A DNA stretch of 34,410 nucleotides from the NCBI GenBank assembly GCA_002898355.1, contig BEHD01000005.1, forward strand, positions 1 through 34,410, written 5' to 3'. Position numbers and translations under genes: made by a program. This document shows, piece after piece, positions 1-6,299 of this stretch (the stretch's first letter is position 1; every line of letters begins with the position of its first letter). The notes under the pieces were generated by a model. That model saw nothing but the letters and a program-made list of their open reading frames with translations, was not told the origin of the DNA and did not search any database. The stretch comes from an archaeon HR01 (GTDB lineage: Archaea > Thermoproteota > Nitrososphaeria_A > Caldarchaeales > Caldarchaeaceae).

Positions 1-1
1 C

Positions 2-1315
2 AGGTTTCTACAATACAACCCCGACGCAGACCCAGAGTCTGTGGACTGGCTCGCCGTATACGATGACAGCTTGGAGTACGAGGAGCTTGTGGAGGCCTTT
101 GAGAGAGAATACCCGATGTACCGGTGGCGTGAGCAGGCTGTAGCTGACGAGAGACAGGTTGAGGATATGGTGATAAACCATGTCCTCGCCCAAATCGAAG
201 ACCTATCCGAGGAGAGCCTCAAGTCGCTTCACCGAGCCTTGGAGGAGAGGTTTCAGATAGAGCATGCTACTGAGCCTGTCCCACAGCCTCGGGAGCAGGT
301 TCAGACGGTGGAGGAGCAGGTAATCACTCAGCCCCCTAAGGCTGAGGAGGTGGTTGTCGGAAAACCGGTGATTACTTTGGCTGTTCTGGCGAAGTATCCA
401 TGGCTGGAGGAGGCTAAGGGCTTCACCAAAGCCTTTAACCTGAGCCTTCCGGCTAAGGTGTATCATAGGGCTGGGGGTAGGGTTTTTGAGGCTCTTGATA
501 GGGGTGAGCTGGGTGTTATACCACAGCTTGGAGACCCCTTCACAGAGCTCCTATCCTTCCCCCTGGCCAAGGCGATAGTCTCGACGGTATCCGACGAGTG
601 GCTGAGGAGGCGTTGGAGCCTTGCGGAGGCAACGAGAGTCGAGAGGCTACTACATCAGGAGCCTGATAACGTCTTCGTGTTTCTGCTGGGGAGGCTTGGG
701 TTGAAGGCTGAGAGGGATGGCGACGGATATAGGATAGGTGTTGCCGACTATCTAAGGCTTGCCAAAGACCTTACAAGGGATGTCTCTTGGAAGCTGGTGA
801 ACCAGAGGCTCCACATGGGATGGGTGTATCTGTCTAGAGCTAGGCTGACAAGGCTTCTAAGACAATACCTATACCAGAGCCTCTTAAACAGCTTCGAGAA
901 CACGCCAAAGCTGACGAAGCCCCCTGAGCCTGTGGCAGAGATAATAGCCGAGGTTGTCCAGAGGATTCAGGAGATAAAGGCTGGCTGGAAGGCTGTGAAG
1001 CCCTCTGGGAGGACTCCGCCGTGCATGGACGCCATAAGGGAGAGGCTGGCTGATGCAGGCCATACGGAGAACTTCGTATACGCCGCCTACCTCCTCAACA
1101 AAGGCTATACGGTGGAGCAGGTCGTTGACGTCTTCAGAGTCCGAAGCGACTTCAAGGAGGAGATAGCGAGATACCAGGTGGAGCATATAGCGGGAATGAG
1201 AGGCTCTAGGACGAAATACAGGCCGCCAAGCTGTTCAAGGATGAGAGACCTAGGACTATGTATAAAGAACGGAGAGCTATGCCCAAGAAACATAAGAAAC
1301 CCACTAGACTACTGA
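2..1315 (+). CDS. Protein with C-terminal primase large subunit (PriL)-type Fe-S domain, 5' partial
   Basis: The frame is open to the first base of the window, so the true start lies upstream; a GTG at 41 is an internal candidate. The last ~100 residues match the C-terminal domain of archaeal/eukaryotic DNA primase large subunit. Numbered from the GTG at 41, four cysteines (C328, C398, C407, C414) are spaced as in the [4Fe-4S] site, with the typical PPSC, GLC and NPLDY ending and the YQVEHI segment before it. In PriL this domain helps primer initiation. The upstream ~300 residues are charged and helical and I cannot assign them; a short region near residues 85-110 is Gln/Glu/Pro-rich. The protein is not a standard chromosomal PriL in this context, and neighbours look like mobile DNA, so a replication-initiation or primase accessory role on an integrated element is inferred. 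Confidence 0.7.
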   Translation, partial: RFLQYNPDADPESVDWLAVYDDSLEYEELVEAFEREYPMYRWREQAVADERQVEDMVINHVLAQIEDLSEESLKSLHRALEERFQIEHATEPVPQPREQVQTVEEQVITQPPKAEEVVVGKPVITLAVLAKYPWLEEAKGFTKAFNLSLPAKVYHRAGGRVFEALDRGELGVIPQLGDPFTELLSFPLAKAIVSTVSDEWLRRRWSLAEATRVERLLHQEPDNVFVFLLGRLGLKAERDGDGYRIGVADYLRLAKDLTRDVSWKLVNQRLHMGWVYLSRARLTRLLRQYLYQSLLNSFENTPKLTKPPEPVAEIIAEVVQRIQEIKAGWKAVKPSGRTPPCMDAIRERLADAGHTENFVYAAYLLNKGYTVEQVVDVFRVRSDFKEEIARYQVEHIAGMRGSRTKYRPPSCSRMRDLGLCIKNGELCPRNIRNPLDY

Positions 1316-1341
1316 AGACCACCCAAACACCCCCATTTTAT

Positions 1342-1549
1342 CCCCGACAGGAGGCCCTTCCGCTGGAGAATATCCGGCGGAGGGGTTAAACCCTTCTGTC
1401 GGGGTCTCCGGCGGCCTAAGGCCTCCCGGGAGAGCCATGACCGAGAAAGGTCGTGGTGGACCCTGCCACCGGGGTATAGGTGGTGTGGACTCCGCTCCCG
1501 AGAGGCTGGATGATGGCTCGGGGGCGTCTGGGCTGGCCCGGCCCAGGCG
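1342..1549 (+). ncRNA. Candidate structured RNA (several long stems) in accessory region
   Basis: This non-coding, GC-rich stretch folds into consecutive stems by eye. CCCCGACAG (1342-1350) pairs with CTGTCGGGG (1396-1404). Inside it a 13-bp stem pairs 1355-1367 with 1373-1385 around a GAATA loop. GACC (1439-1442) pairs with GGTC (1449-1452). An 8-bp stem pairs 1495-1502 with 1517-1524 around a 14-nt loop, and immediately abutting it a 9-bp stem pairs 1525-1533 with 1541-1549. The T-G wobble pairs (for example 1358/1382, 1364/1376, 1496/1523, 1527/1547) pair only if the + strand is the RNA. It does not match RNase P RNA, SRP RNA or tRNA as I know them. A guide RNA for the IS110/Nop-like protein downstream is a speculation; a cis-acting leader is the alternative. 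Confidence 0.5.
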
Positions 1550-1586
1550 GCAAGAGCCATGGGCGTCTGGAGAGATGGGGAGTGGT

Positions 1587-1883
1587 ATGACTGCTATAGA
1601 GGACTTCGAGAGGCGTTACGGCGGCTTCTTCGAGGAGCTTGGCTACGGCTGTCATGCCAGCTTTAAGCATCTGCTGGAGATGGTGGGTTCTACGATAGAT
1701 ACGGCGACGGCCGACGATGTAGGGCTTGTTACCAAGCTCTACTCTATAGAGTCTGCTAAGGCATCCATAGAGGTTGTAGCGAAGTATTACAGCCGTTTTC
1801 TGCCGGCTACGGTGCTGAACTCTCTGAGGGCTGAGCTGGAGTATCTTCTGGATAGGGTTTTGGAGGTGGCTGTTGATGTCTGA
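1587..1883 (+). CDS. Small hypothetical protein, accessory region
   Basis: A 98-residue protein that I do not recognise. It is mostly helical, acidic at the N-terminus (MTAIEDFERRYGGFFEEL) and contains no Cys-pair or nuclease motif. The frame stays open further upstream, but that region is the structured GC-rich non-coding stretch and its translation is Gly/Pro/Arg-rich and unlike protein, so the ATG at 1587 is preferred; an ATG at 1575 is an alternative. The stop overlaps the start of the methyltransferase gene by 8 nt, so the two are probably co-translated. Function is unknown; partner of the methyltransferase or of the element's replication is only suggested by position. Confidence 0.5.
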   Translation: MTAIEDFERRYGGFFEELGYGCHASFKHLLEMVGSTIDTATADDVGLVTKLYSIESAKASIEVVAKYYSRFLPATVLNSLRAELEYLLDRVLEVAVDV

Positions 1884-2172
1884 GGAGTTTCGGTGGATTA
1901 GCCCTGAGGTTTATAAGTGGTGGGTTGGCTCCTACCACTATAGACGGCTTATGGAGTATGCTGAGTCTGGTGATGGCGAGGTTCTCCAGCTACCTAAGGG
2001 AGATATTCCAGCTACTCTGCCGTTTCTGCCGAGGGAGTTCCACACACATCCCGCAACCATGAACCCCTTCCTAGCCTCTTGGATATGGAGGCGTTTTGTT
2101 AGGGAGGGGGATGTGGTTGTTGAGCCTATGGTGGGTGTTGGGGGAAGAATACGGTCTATATTCCCAGTCTGA
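1876..2172 (+). CDS. DNA methyltransferase, N-terminal part (frameshifted)
   Basis: This is the first part of a SAM-dependent DNA methyltransferase of the N4/N6 amino-methylase group. The start ATG at 1876 is preceded by GGAGGTG at 1862-1868. It holds the SAM-binding motif I region, DVVVEPMVGVGG, near residues 79-90 (family form: D-x-F-x-G-x-G). The frame then runs into a stop at 2170-2172, just after motif I. The rest of the enzyme continues in the -1 frame, starting with G-K-N-T-V-Y-I-P at about 2142. One missing G in the run at 2140-2144 would restore a single gene from 1876 to 2780, ~302 residues. Either a sequence error, a real inactivating mutation or programmed -1 frameshifting explains this. 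Confidence 0.6.
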   Translation: MSEEFRWISPEVYKWWVGSYHYRRLMEYAESGDGEVLQLPKGDIPATLPFLPREFHTHPATMNPFLASWIWRRFVREGDVVVEPMVGVGGRIRSIFPV

Positions 2173-2192
2173 TACCCGCCATAGCCCTAGGG

Positions 2193-2780
2193 ATGACCAA
2201 GGCCAACAGGCTGATAATCAACGACATCGAGGAGGACTATGTAGCGGTAGCCCAAGGGATTATAAGCGAGCTCCTAAGGCTGACAAACCACTCAACAACC
2301 GTTGAAGCCTACAGAGCAGACGCAATAACCCTACACAACCTGATAGGCGTAAACACAGCCAACGTAGTGGTCTTCTCACCGCCATACGGCCCAATCCAGC
2401 AGTCAAAACTGCCCAGAGGCCTTGGAAGAGGCTACAAGATGACGACGACGGCTGGGAACATAGGTATGATGACCAACAGCCATTACAGGGCCGCTTTGAT
2501 GCAGGTGATTGCATCAGCCTACATGATGTTGATGCTACATGGAAGATGCGTGGTGGTTGTCAAGGACAGGATGGCGACTAGGAGCAAGCTTGGAAAGCCT
2601 TTACAAGAGCTCGTCGCCGAGATAATGAGGACTGTAGGCTTCGACAACATAAGGACATACACCTTCGCCCTACAGCATCCTTCGGGATACGTAAAGATTC
2701 TGAGGAGACGAGGACACCCGATAGAGCACCTGCTATACGAATACGTCGTAGTAGGTGAGAAGAAGCCGTATAAGAGGTGA
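2193..2780 (+). CDS. DNA methyltransferase, C-terminal part (frameshifted)
   Basis: The second part of the split methyltransferase. It carries NRLIINDIEEDYV after motif I (acidic residue of motif II) and the catalytic motif IV as FSPPYGPIQQSK, followed by a C-terminal strand-rich end (HLLYEYVVVGEKK) seen in N4/N6 DNA methylases. SPPY suggests an N4-cytosine or N6-adenine specificity; the sequence alone does not decide. An ATG at 2193 is available, but the frame is open upstream to 2142 and the residues there (SLIPAIALG) continue the fold, so the piece is not expected to be an independent enzyme: motif I would be missing. It overlaps the following gene's upstream GTG by 4 nt. No restriction enzyme gene is recognised beside it. 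Confidence 0.65.
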   Translation: MTKANRLIINDIEEDYVAVAQGIISELLRLTNHSTTVEAYRADAITLHNLIGVNTANVVVFSPPYGPIQQSKLPRGLGRGYKMTTTAGNIGMMTNSHYRAALMQVIASAYMMLMLHGRCVVVVKDRMATRSKLGKPLQELVAEIMRTVGFDNIRTYTFALQHPSGYVKILRRRGHPIEHLLYEYVVVGEKKPYKR

Positions 2781-2785
2781 GTAAG

Positions 2786-3643
2786 ATGGCCAGATTCTAT
2801 GCCGACATCCATAGGATGGCTAACAGAAGCCGCAAGAAGAAGACTGAGGAGAACTACCACATATATACTGTTGATGGTGTTGAGTTCAGTAAGGCTGAGA
2901 AGATAGCTGATATACCTGCCAAAGTTGGTGACGAGCTATACGTAGACGTTATACCTATAGAGCTCGCAGATGAGTTCATAGAACTCCTGAGACGTGGTGT
3001 CAGGGTCTTCTACCTTAGAAGGCTGACGATGCTCAAGAAGATATATGAAAGACTACAGATGAAGAGTAAGACGTCCAGAAACGACCTAAGAGCTTTGATG
3101 GCTATAGAGTCTAGGTGGTTCAAAGAAGTTTCTGAGGACTTTCTGGTGATGAGGCGTCTGATATCTGCTTATAGGGCTCTGCTGAAGACCAGTCAGAGGC
3201 TTAAGAACATGTCTAAGGCCCTAAACCAGAGCGATAGGGACTATCTGAGGAATACTATTGGGCAGGCTGATGTGGATGCTGACAGGCTTGCCGAGAGGAT
3301 ATCTGAGGAAGCAAGGATAAGATATCCACAATACGATAGGATAGCCGAGAGCCTAGGAATATCTGGTGAGAACCATGTGAGGGCTAGAGAGGCGCTTGCG
3401 GAGCTGATGACGTATGTAGACTTCAATAAGGGAGTAAGGGATATCAAGAACTTCCTAGGCCTGTTTAAAGGGAGGCCTAAGATATACAGTGGTATAGCTA
3501 GGAGGGCTCTGGAAAGGCTTACAATAGTATTGATAGGAGATACTAGGATATCAGCGAAACAGATGCTACTGACAGTCCAGAGGATACGGAGGATATACAG
3601 GGAGGAGACCGCAGGTGAGAGGCTGGAGAGCATACCGGCCTAA
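2786..3643 (+). CDS. IS110-like / Nop-domain-like protein with degenerate nuclease motif
   Basis: A 285-residue protein; ATG at 2786 is chosen because GAGGTGA lies 5-11 nt before it (GTG at 2777 is an alternative). Its order resembles IS110 recombinases. A strand with Asp (ELYVDVIP) and a helix (LADEFIELLRRGVRVFYL) come first, then KTSRNDLRALMAI, comparable to the IS110 K-T-D-x-x-D-A motif with the first Asp replaced by Ser. A long helical part (RRLISAYRALLKTSQRLKN) matches the IS110 coiled coil. A C-terminal part (LGISG...ALAELMTYVDF...IKNFLGLFKGRPKIYSGIARRAL) resembles Transposase_20 and equally the Nop domain of Nop5 (RYPQY, SGIARRALERLTIVL). Both are RNA-binding folds. With catalytic residues apparently incomplete it may bind RNA or DNA without cutting. 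The assignment is by eye and needs structure prediction. Confidence 0.45.
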   Translation: MARFYADIHRMANRSRKKKTEENYHIYTVDGVEFSKAEKIADIPAKVGDELYVDVIPIELADEFIELLRRGVRVFYLRRLTMLKKIYERLQMKSKTSRNDLRALMAIESRWFKEVSEDFLVMRRLISAYRALLKTSQRLKNMSKALNQSDRDYLRNTIGQADVDADRLAERISEEARIRYPQYDRIAESLGISGENHVRAREALAELMTYVDFNKGVRDIKNFLGLFKGRPKIYSGIARRALERLTIVLIGDTRISAKQMLLTVQRIRRIYREETAGERLESIPA

Positions 3644-3674
3644 CAACAGGGAAGAGACCCCGGAGGCCGGTATG
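3631..3674. repeat. 11-bp inverted repeat spanning a stop codon
   Basis: CATACCGGCCT (3631-3641) is followed after 22 nt by its exact reverse complement AGGCCGGTATG (3664-3674). The left arm runs into the TAA stop of the IS110/Nop-like gene. A further partial copy (GTGCCGGCCTC) lies near 3726-3736. It could be an mRNA 3' hairpin, a protein-binding site or an element end. Confidence 0.6.
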
Positions 3675-3715
3675 ACAGAACTTTTAACGAGTAGGGCTCT
3701 GTCCCTACTTGACCG

Positions 3716-3725
3716 GTTATATAAC
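3716..3725. promoter_or_regulatory. Palindromic TATA-like element GTTATATAAC
   Basis: A perfectly self-complementary archaeal TATA-like box. On the + strand it would place a start near 3745 with no sizeable ORF after it; on the - strand it would give an antisense transcript into the IS110/Nop-like gene. Just before it, AGTAGGG (3690-3696) and CCCTACT (3703-3709) form a 7-bp hairpin. Confidence 0.35.
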
Positions 3726-3762
3726 GTGCCGGCCTCTCTAAGTGGGTCTCCTAGATGCTGTC

Positions 3763-3800
3763 TGGCTGATATGCCTCCAGCCAACCACTCCCTCTTTTTT
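3763..3800 (+). terminator. Hairpin plus oligo-T tract at end of accessory region
   Basis: TGGCTG (3763-3768) pairs with CAGCCA (3778-3783), followed by a run of six T at 3795-3800 inside a pyrimidine-rich tract. Oligo-T is the usual archaeal termination signal. It would end the accessory transcript before the convergent gene at 3818-4795, or end a ~55-nt RNA starting near 3745. Confidence 0.4.
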
Positions 3801-3817
3801 CTCCCCCTTTATACTCA

Positions 3818-4795
3818 TTAGTTTTTCGGAGGTGGGGGTTTTCGAGATGCTGTTGTAATGGTGCTTTTTATGACCGACTGGATGGTTTTTATAACCGACT
3901 GGATGGAGTACACGTCAACACCATCCACACCCCTGTAGCCTGGACCATATACGGCATCCACACAGCCCATCTCCAAAGCCCTGTCAAATATCTTCTCAAG
4001 CAAGCTAGGTGGGGGGAGCATTTTGGAGCCATCCGTAAGCAACGCCAAAATACCGTATACCCCAAGGTCTGACACCGAAGCTATCACGGGGTAGTCGCAT
4101 GCCGTGGAGGAGGCTATGCCTCCACCGCATCCGCAAACGCACACCCTTCCGTAGGGCACGTATTCCTCCACAGCCTCCCTCACTACGGCCATCCCCACCT
4201 CGTTACCACCATCACCCACCGCTATCAAGGGCACCCCATCATCTCTAAGCTCTTTCAGCAACTGGTCGATCTTGGAGTGGAGGCTTGAGATATCCTGTCC
4301 CCGGGAGTTGTGGTATACCCCTTTGAAGTTGGCCGCCGGCCTCTCCACAGCTATTGAGATGGAGGGGTTCAGCTCCTCTACAAAACGTTTAAAGATATTC
4401 TGGCGGGTCATATCCCCCGGCGGTAGTTCGAGGATTTTCAGCCTTTTCAAGCCGCCCTCGTCTGCTAAAGATTTGAAAATCTGTCCGAATCCGCTATCCA
4501 CCACCACACCGACATCTGCGTTGAACTCTCTTGATAGGATTGACGCTAGGACAGTTGATGAGATGACGCCGTCCGTCTCGTATCTGCCACCGAATCGTAG
4601 AACCCTAAAACCCGTGGCCAGGAGGACCGACCCACCTGCCGAGATGAGCTTTTCAAGGACCTGGGCAGCCGTCTTACAGAGGGGTCTCCCTACAACTGTA
4701 TAGGCCGCCTGGTAGAGCTTGGAGACCACTCCACGAGCTCCGTAGTCAACGCATACGACCCTATCCACTAGACTGGCTTTATCGTCATACACCAA
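3818..4795 (-). CDS. D-glutamate cyclase-like protein (DUF4392 family)
   Basis: A 325-residue cytosolic protein resembling the DUF4392 / D-glutamate cyclase C-terminal family, in which the mitochondrial enzyme converts D-glutamate to 5-oxo-D-proline. Visible family features are ETDG (residues 73-76), the ERP...N-F-K-G-V-Y-H-N-S-R-G-Q-D-I segment (~151-169) and the signature GDGGNEVGM (194-202), followed by a Cys-rich VCVCGCGGG stretch. The substrate in this archaeon is not known; related sugar- or amino-acid-acting enzymes are possible. The C-terminus carries a duplicated I-Q-S-V-I-K unit from a 21-nt tandem repeat and a Lys/Pro tail. It is transcribed convergently toward the accessory region and stands alone. 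Confidence 0.65.
   Translation of the reverse strand: MVYDDKASLVDRVVCVDYGARGVVSKLYQAAYTVVGRPLCKTAAQVLEKLISAGGSVLLATGFRVLRFGGRYETDGVISSTVLASILSREFNADVGVVVDSGFGQIFKSLADEGGLKRLKILELPPGDMTRQNIFKRFVEELNPSISIAVERPAANFKGVYHNSRGQDISSLHSKIDQLLKELRDDGVPLIAVGDGGNEVGMAVVREAVEEYVPYGRVCVCGCGGGIASSTACDYPVIASVSDLGVYGILALLTDGSKMLPPPSLLEKIFDRALEMGCVDAVYGPGYRGVDGVDVYSIQSVIKTIQSVIKSTITTASRKPPPPKN
3865..3906. repeat. Two contiguous 21-nt tandem units within a gene end
   Basis: Units 3865-3885 and 3886-3906 differ at a single base (ATGACC versus ATAACC). They lie in frame near the 3' end of the DUF4392 gene and duplicate seven residues (I-Q-S-V-I-K plus one), a sign of recent slippage or duplication. Confidence 0.85.
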
Positions 4796-4861
4796 ACCAA
4801 GGGGATGTCCGACCCCATTAATAAAAAGATTATACAGTAGGATGGGTTATGCTGTGAAAAC

Positions 4862-4935
4862 CGCCGGGGAGCGGATTTGAACCGCTGACCGACGGGTTAA
4901 CAGCCCGCCGCTCTACCAGGCTGAGCTACCCCGGC
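4862..4935 (-). tRNA. tRNA-Asn (anticodon GUU)
   Basis: The minus strand gives a complete 74-nt cloverleaf: acceptor stem GCCGGGG/CCCCGGC, D arm with TAGCTCAG, anticodon loop CTGTTAA with anticodon GTT, and T arm with GGTTCAAATCC, discriminator G. No intron is seen and CCA is not encoded. The gap 4796-5138 contains this gene and otherwise only AT-rich or unassigned sequence. Confidence 0.96.
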
Positions 4936-5138
4936 CGTTACTCGAGCAGTCTCCAGCGATATTTAAACCAGCTTTGTTTCTCGTCACGGGCGGGCCGTCA
5001 CCGCTTAAAGCTCTACCATTTCGACAATATCAACGTGTGGTGCCTAAAAATAAGCCTTGATCAAACTGGCATAATCACGTTGTCGCATGCACGGCGTGTC
5101 GAGTCGTCAGATGCTCATGCACTTTTTTAGATGCAGAA

Positions 5139-5987
5139 CTAGGGTGTAGGTGTCTTTATGAGAGGTATGGCGGCTAGGGAAAGGGCTATGCCGATGACTC
5201 TGGTTGGTTTCGGTGTCTCCCCCAGTATGAGGTATGCTAGGATGACTGTGGCTGTTGGATAGAGTGAGGAGAGGACCGCTGAGACATCAAGCCGGGAGGC
5301 CTGCCTGGCAAGTAGGTAGAAGCCACTACCTCCAGTATCCAACATACCTCCTAAGACCAATAGTGGAAAAGTTGTCCGGCTAGGCTTGGAGAGTTTCCGG
5401 CTGAAAAAAGCTAGGGAGAAACAGGATATGACTGTAATACCTCTCGAAATGGTTAGGGGCCAGAAGAAATATGTTTCATCAACCTGGCCGATGAATACTA
5501 GGAAGAGGCCGAAACCAATTCCAGCCACAAAACCATGTGTAAGCTTTGATGAGATGATGGATGATTTATCGAAGCCTGAGGCTAGTCCAACCCCTGCTAT
5601 AGCCAGTGCGAAGCCTAGGAGCTGTAGGATTGCTGGCGGCCCTTCGAGATAGAGGCCTAGTATGACAGGAACTGCTGCTGTGACCACTCCTGTCAACGGT
5701 GCCACAACACTCATAGAGCCGGTGGCCAACGCTTTATAGAGAGTTATCAAGCCCATACCTCCTACCAGCCCTGCTGCTCCTGACCACAATAAACCGCCTA
5801 GATCTGGAAAAGTTTCGCCGGCAAGCAAACCTAGAAGCATAAGGGTTACAAGCCCAGATAACTGGGAGACTACGACCACAGTCAGGACATTTACATGCTT
5901 TGACGCAACGCCTCCAACGAAGTCTCCAGAACCCCAGGAGAAAGCTGAGGCGAGGCCAAATATCAAGGGGATGATGTCGGCCAGCAC
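5139..5987 (-). CDS. EamA/DMT-family membrane transporter
   Basis: A 282-residue integral membrane protein with about ten hydrophobic helices, arranged as two EamA-type halves of the drug/metabolite transporter superfamily. The first half starts IIPLIFGLASAFSWGSGDFV and ends with a G-x-x-L-G-L-Y-L-E-G-P-P-A segment. The second half contains the typical SALYP-like element (SAVLSSLYPTATVILAYLILGE), where the family has a helix followed by G-E. Such proteins export or import small metabolites, sugars or amino acids; the substrate cannot be read from sequence. It is a single gene between tRNA-Asn and the divergently transcribed ABC importer operon. Confidence 0.8.
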   Translation of the reverse strand: MLADIIPLIFGLASAFSWGSGDFVGGVASKHVNVLTVVVVSQLSGLVTLMLLGLLAGETFPDLGGLLWSGAAGLVGGMGLITLYKALATGSMSVVAPLTGVVTAAVPVILGLYLEGPPAILQLLGFALAIAGVGLASGFDKSSIISSKLTHGFVAGIGFGLFLVFIGQVDETYFFWPLTISRGITVISCFSLAFFSRKLSKPSRTTFPLLVLGGMLDTGGSGFYLLARQASRLDVSAVLSSLYPTATVILAYLILGETPKPTRVIGIALSLAAIPLIKTPTP

Positions 5988-6107
5988 GGTATGCCAAAGT
6001 TCTACACGTTATTAGGGTTTTCAAAGCATAATAGGCGGTCTGGCTGGTGGTAGCTAGCAGCCACCGTAGCATCAGTTCTTCTCCCAGTCACCCATGTCTT
6101 TCCAGCT

Positions 6108-6251
6108 TTGAGTAAGATATTGGTGGCCAACTATCCAGCCGTTCTGGCTCATCTAGTAATACCTATCTTCTTTATGGCCAGCTTACTGGTCCTCTCGGCA
6201 TGGCTCTTCCAGGGTGAGAGGCTTATAACTTTGAGGCGAAGGGCTGAGTGA
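6108..6251 (+). CDS. Possible small membrane protein
   Basis: An open frame of 47 codons from a TTG at 6108 (TTG 6120 or GTG 6123 also possible) to a TGA at 6249-6251. The predicted peptide has a hydrophobic core (HLVIPIFFMASLLVLSAWL) and a basic tail (TLRRRAE), the layout of a single-span small membrane protein. No ATG or clear ribosome binding site is present, and the frame stays open upstream to a TAG near 6054. It sits directly upstream of the ABC importer promoter. It may be a remnant of a larger gene. The rest of the 5988-6299 gap holds the importer promoter. Confidence 0.25.
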   Translation: MSKILVANYPAVLAHLVIPIFFMASLLVLSAWLFQGERLITLRRRAE

Positions 6252-6266
6252 TATTTCATGTATAAG

Positions 6267-6275
6267 TTTATATAA
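6267..6275 (+). promoter_or_regulatory. TATA box of the BMP-type ABC importer operon
   Basis: TTTATATAA is centred about 29 nt before the ATG at 6300, the normal distance to an archaeal transcription start, so the mRNA is predicted to be leaderless or nearly so. This supports ATG 6300 over the upstream TTG at 6282. Confidence 0.6.
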
Positions 6276-6299
6276 CTTGCTTTGCTCATATTATATGCA

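Noticed and set aside
1342-1549. RNase P RNA or SRP RNA
   Set aside because: The conserved GAGGAAAGTCC/ACAGA cores of RNase P RNA and the GGAA/AGCA helix 8 of SRP RNA are absent.
1437-1586. N-terminal extension of the small protein starting at 1437
   Set aside because: Its translation is Gly/Pro/Arg-rich and coincides with the stems of the structured region, so it is unlikely to be coding.
3615-3821. ORF on the + strand at 3615-3821
   Set aside because: Composition is not protein-like and the sequence is explained by the inverted repeat, hairpins and oligo-T tract.
4862-4935. tRNA-Asn as attachment site for the accessory region
   Set aside because: No second copy of the tRNA 3' end is seen in the window, no integrase is present, and a chromosomal gene lies between.
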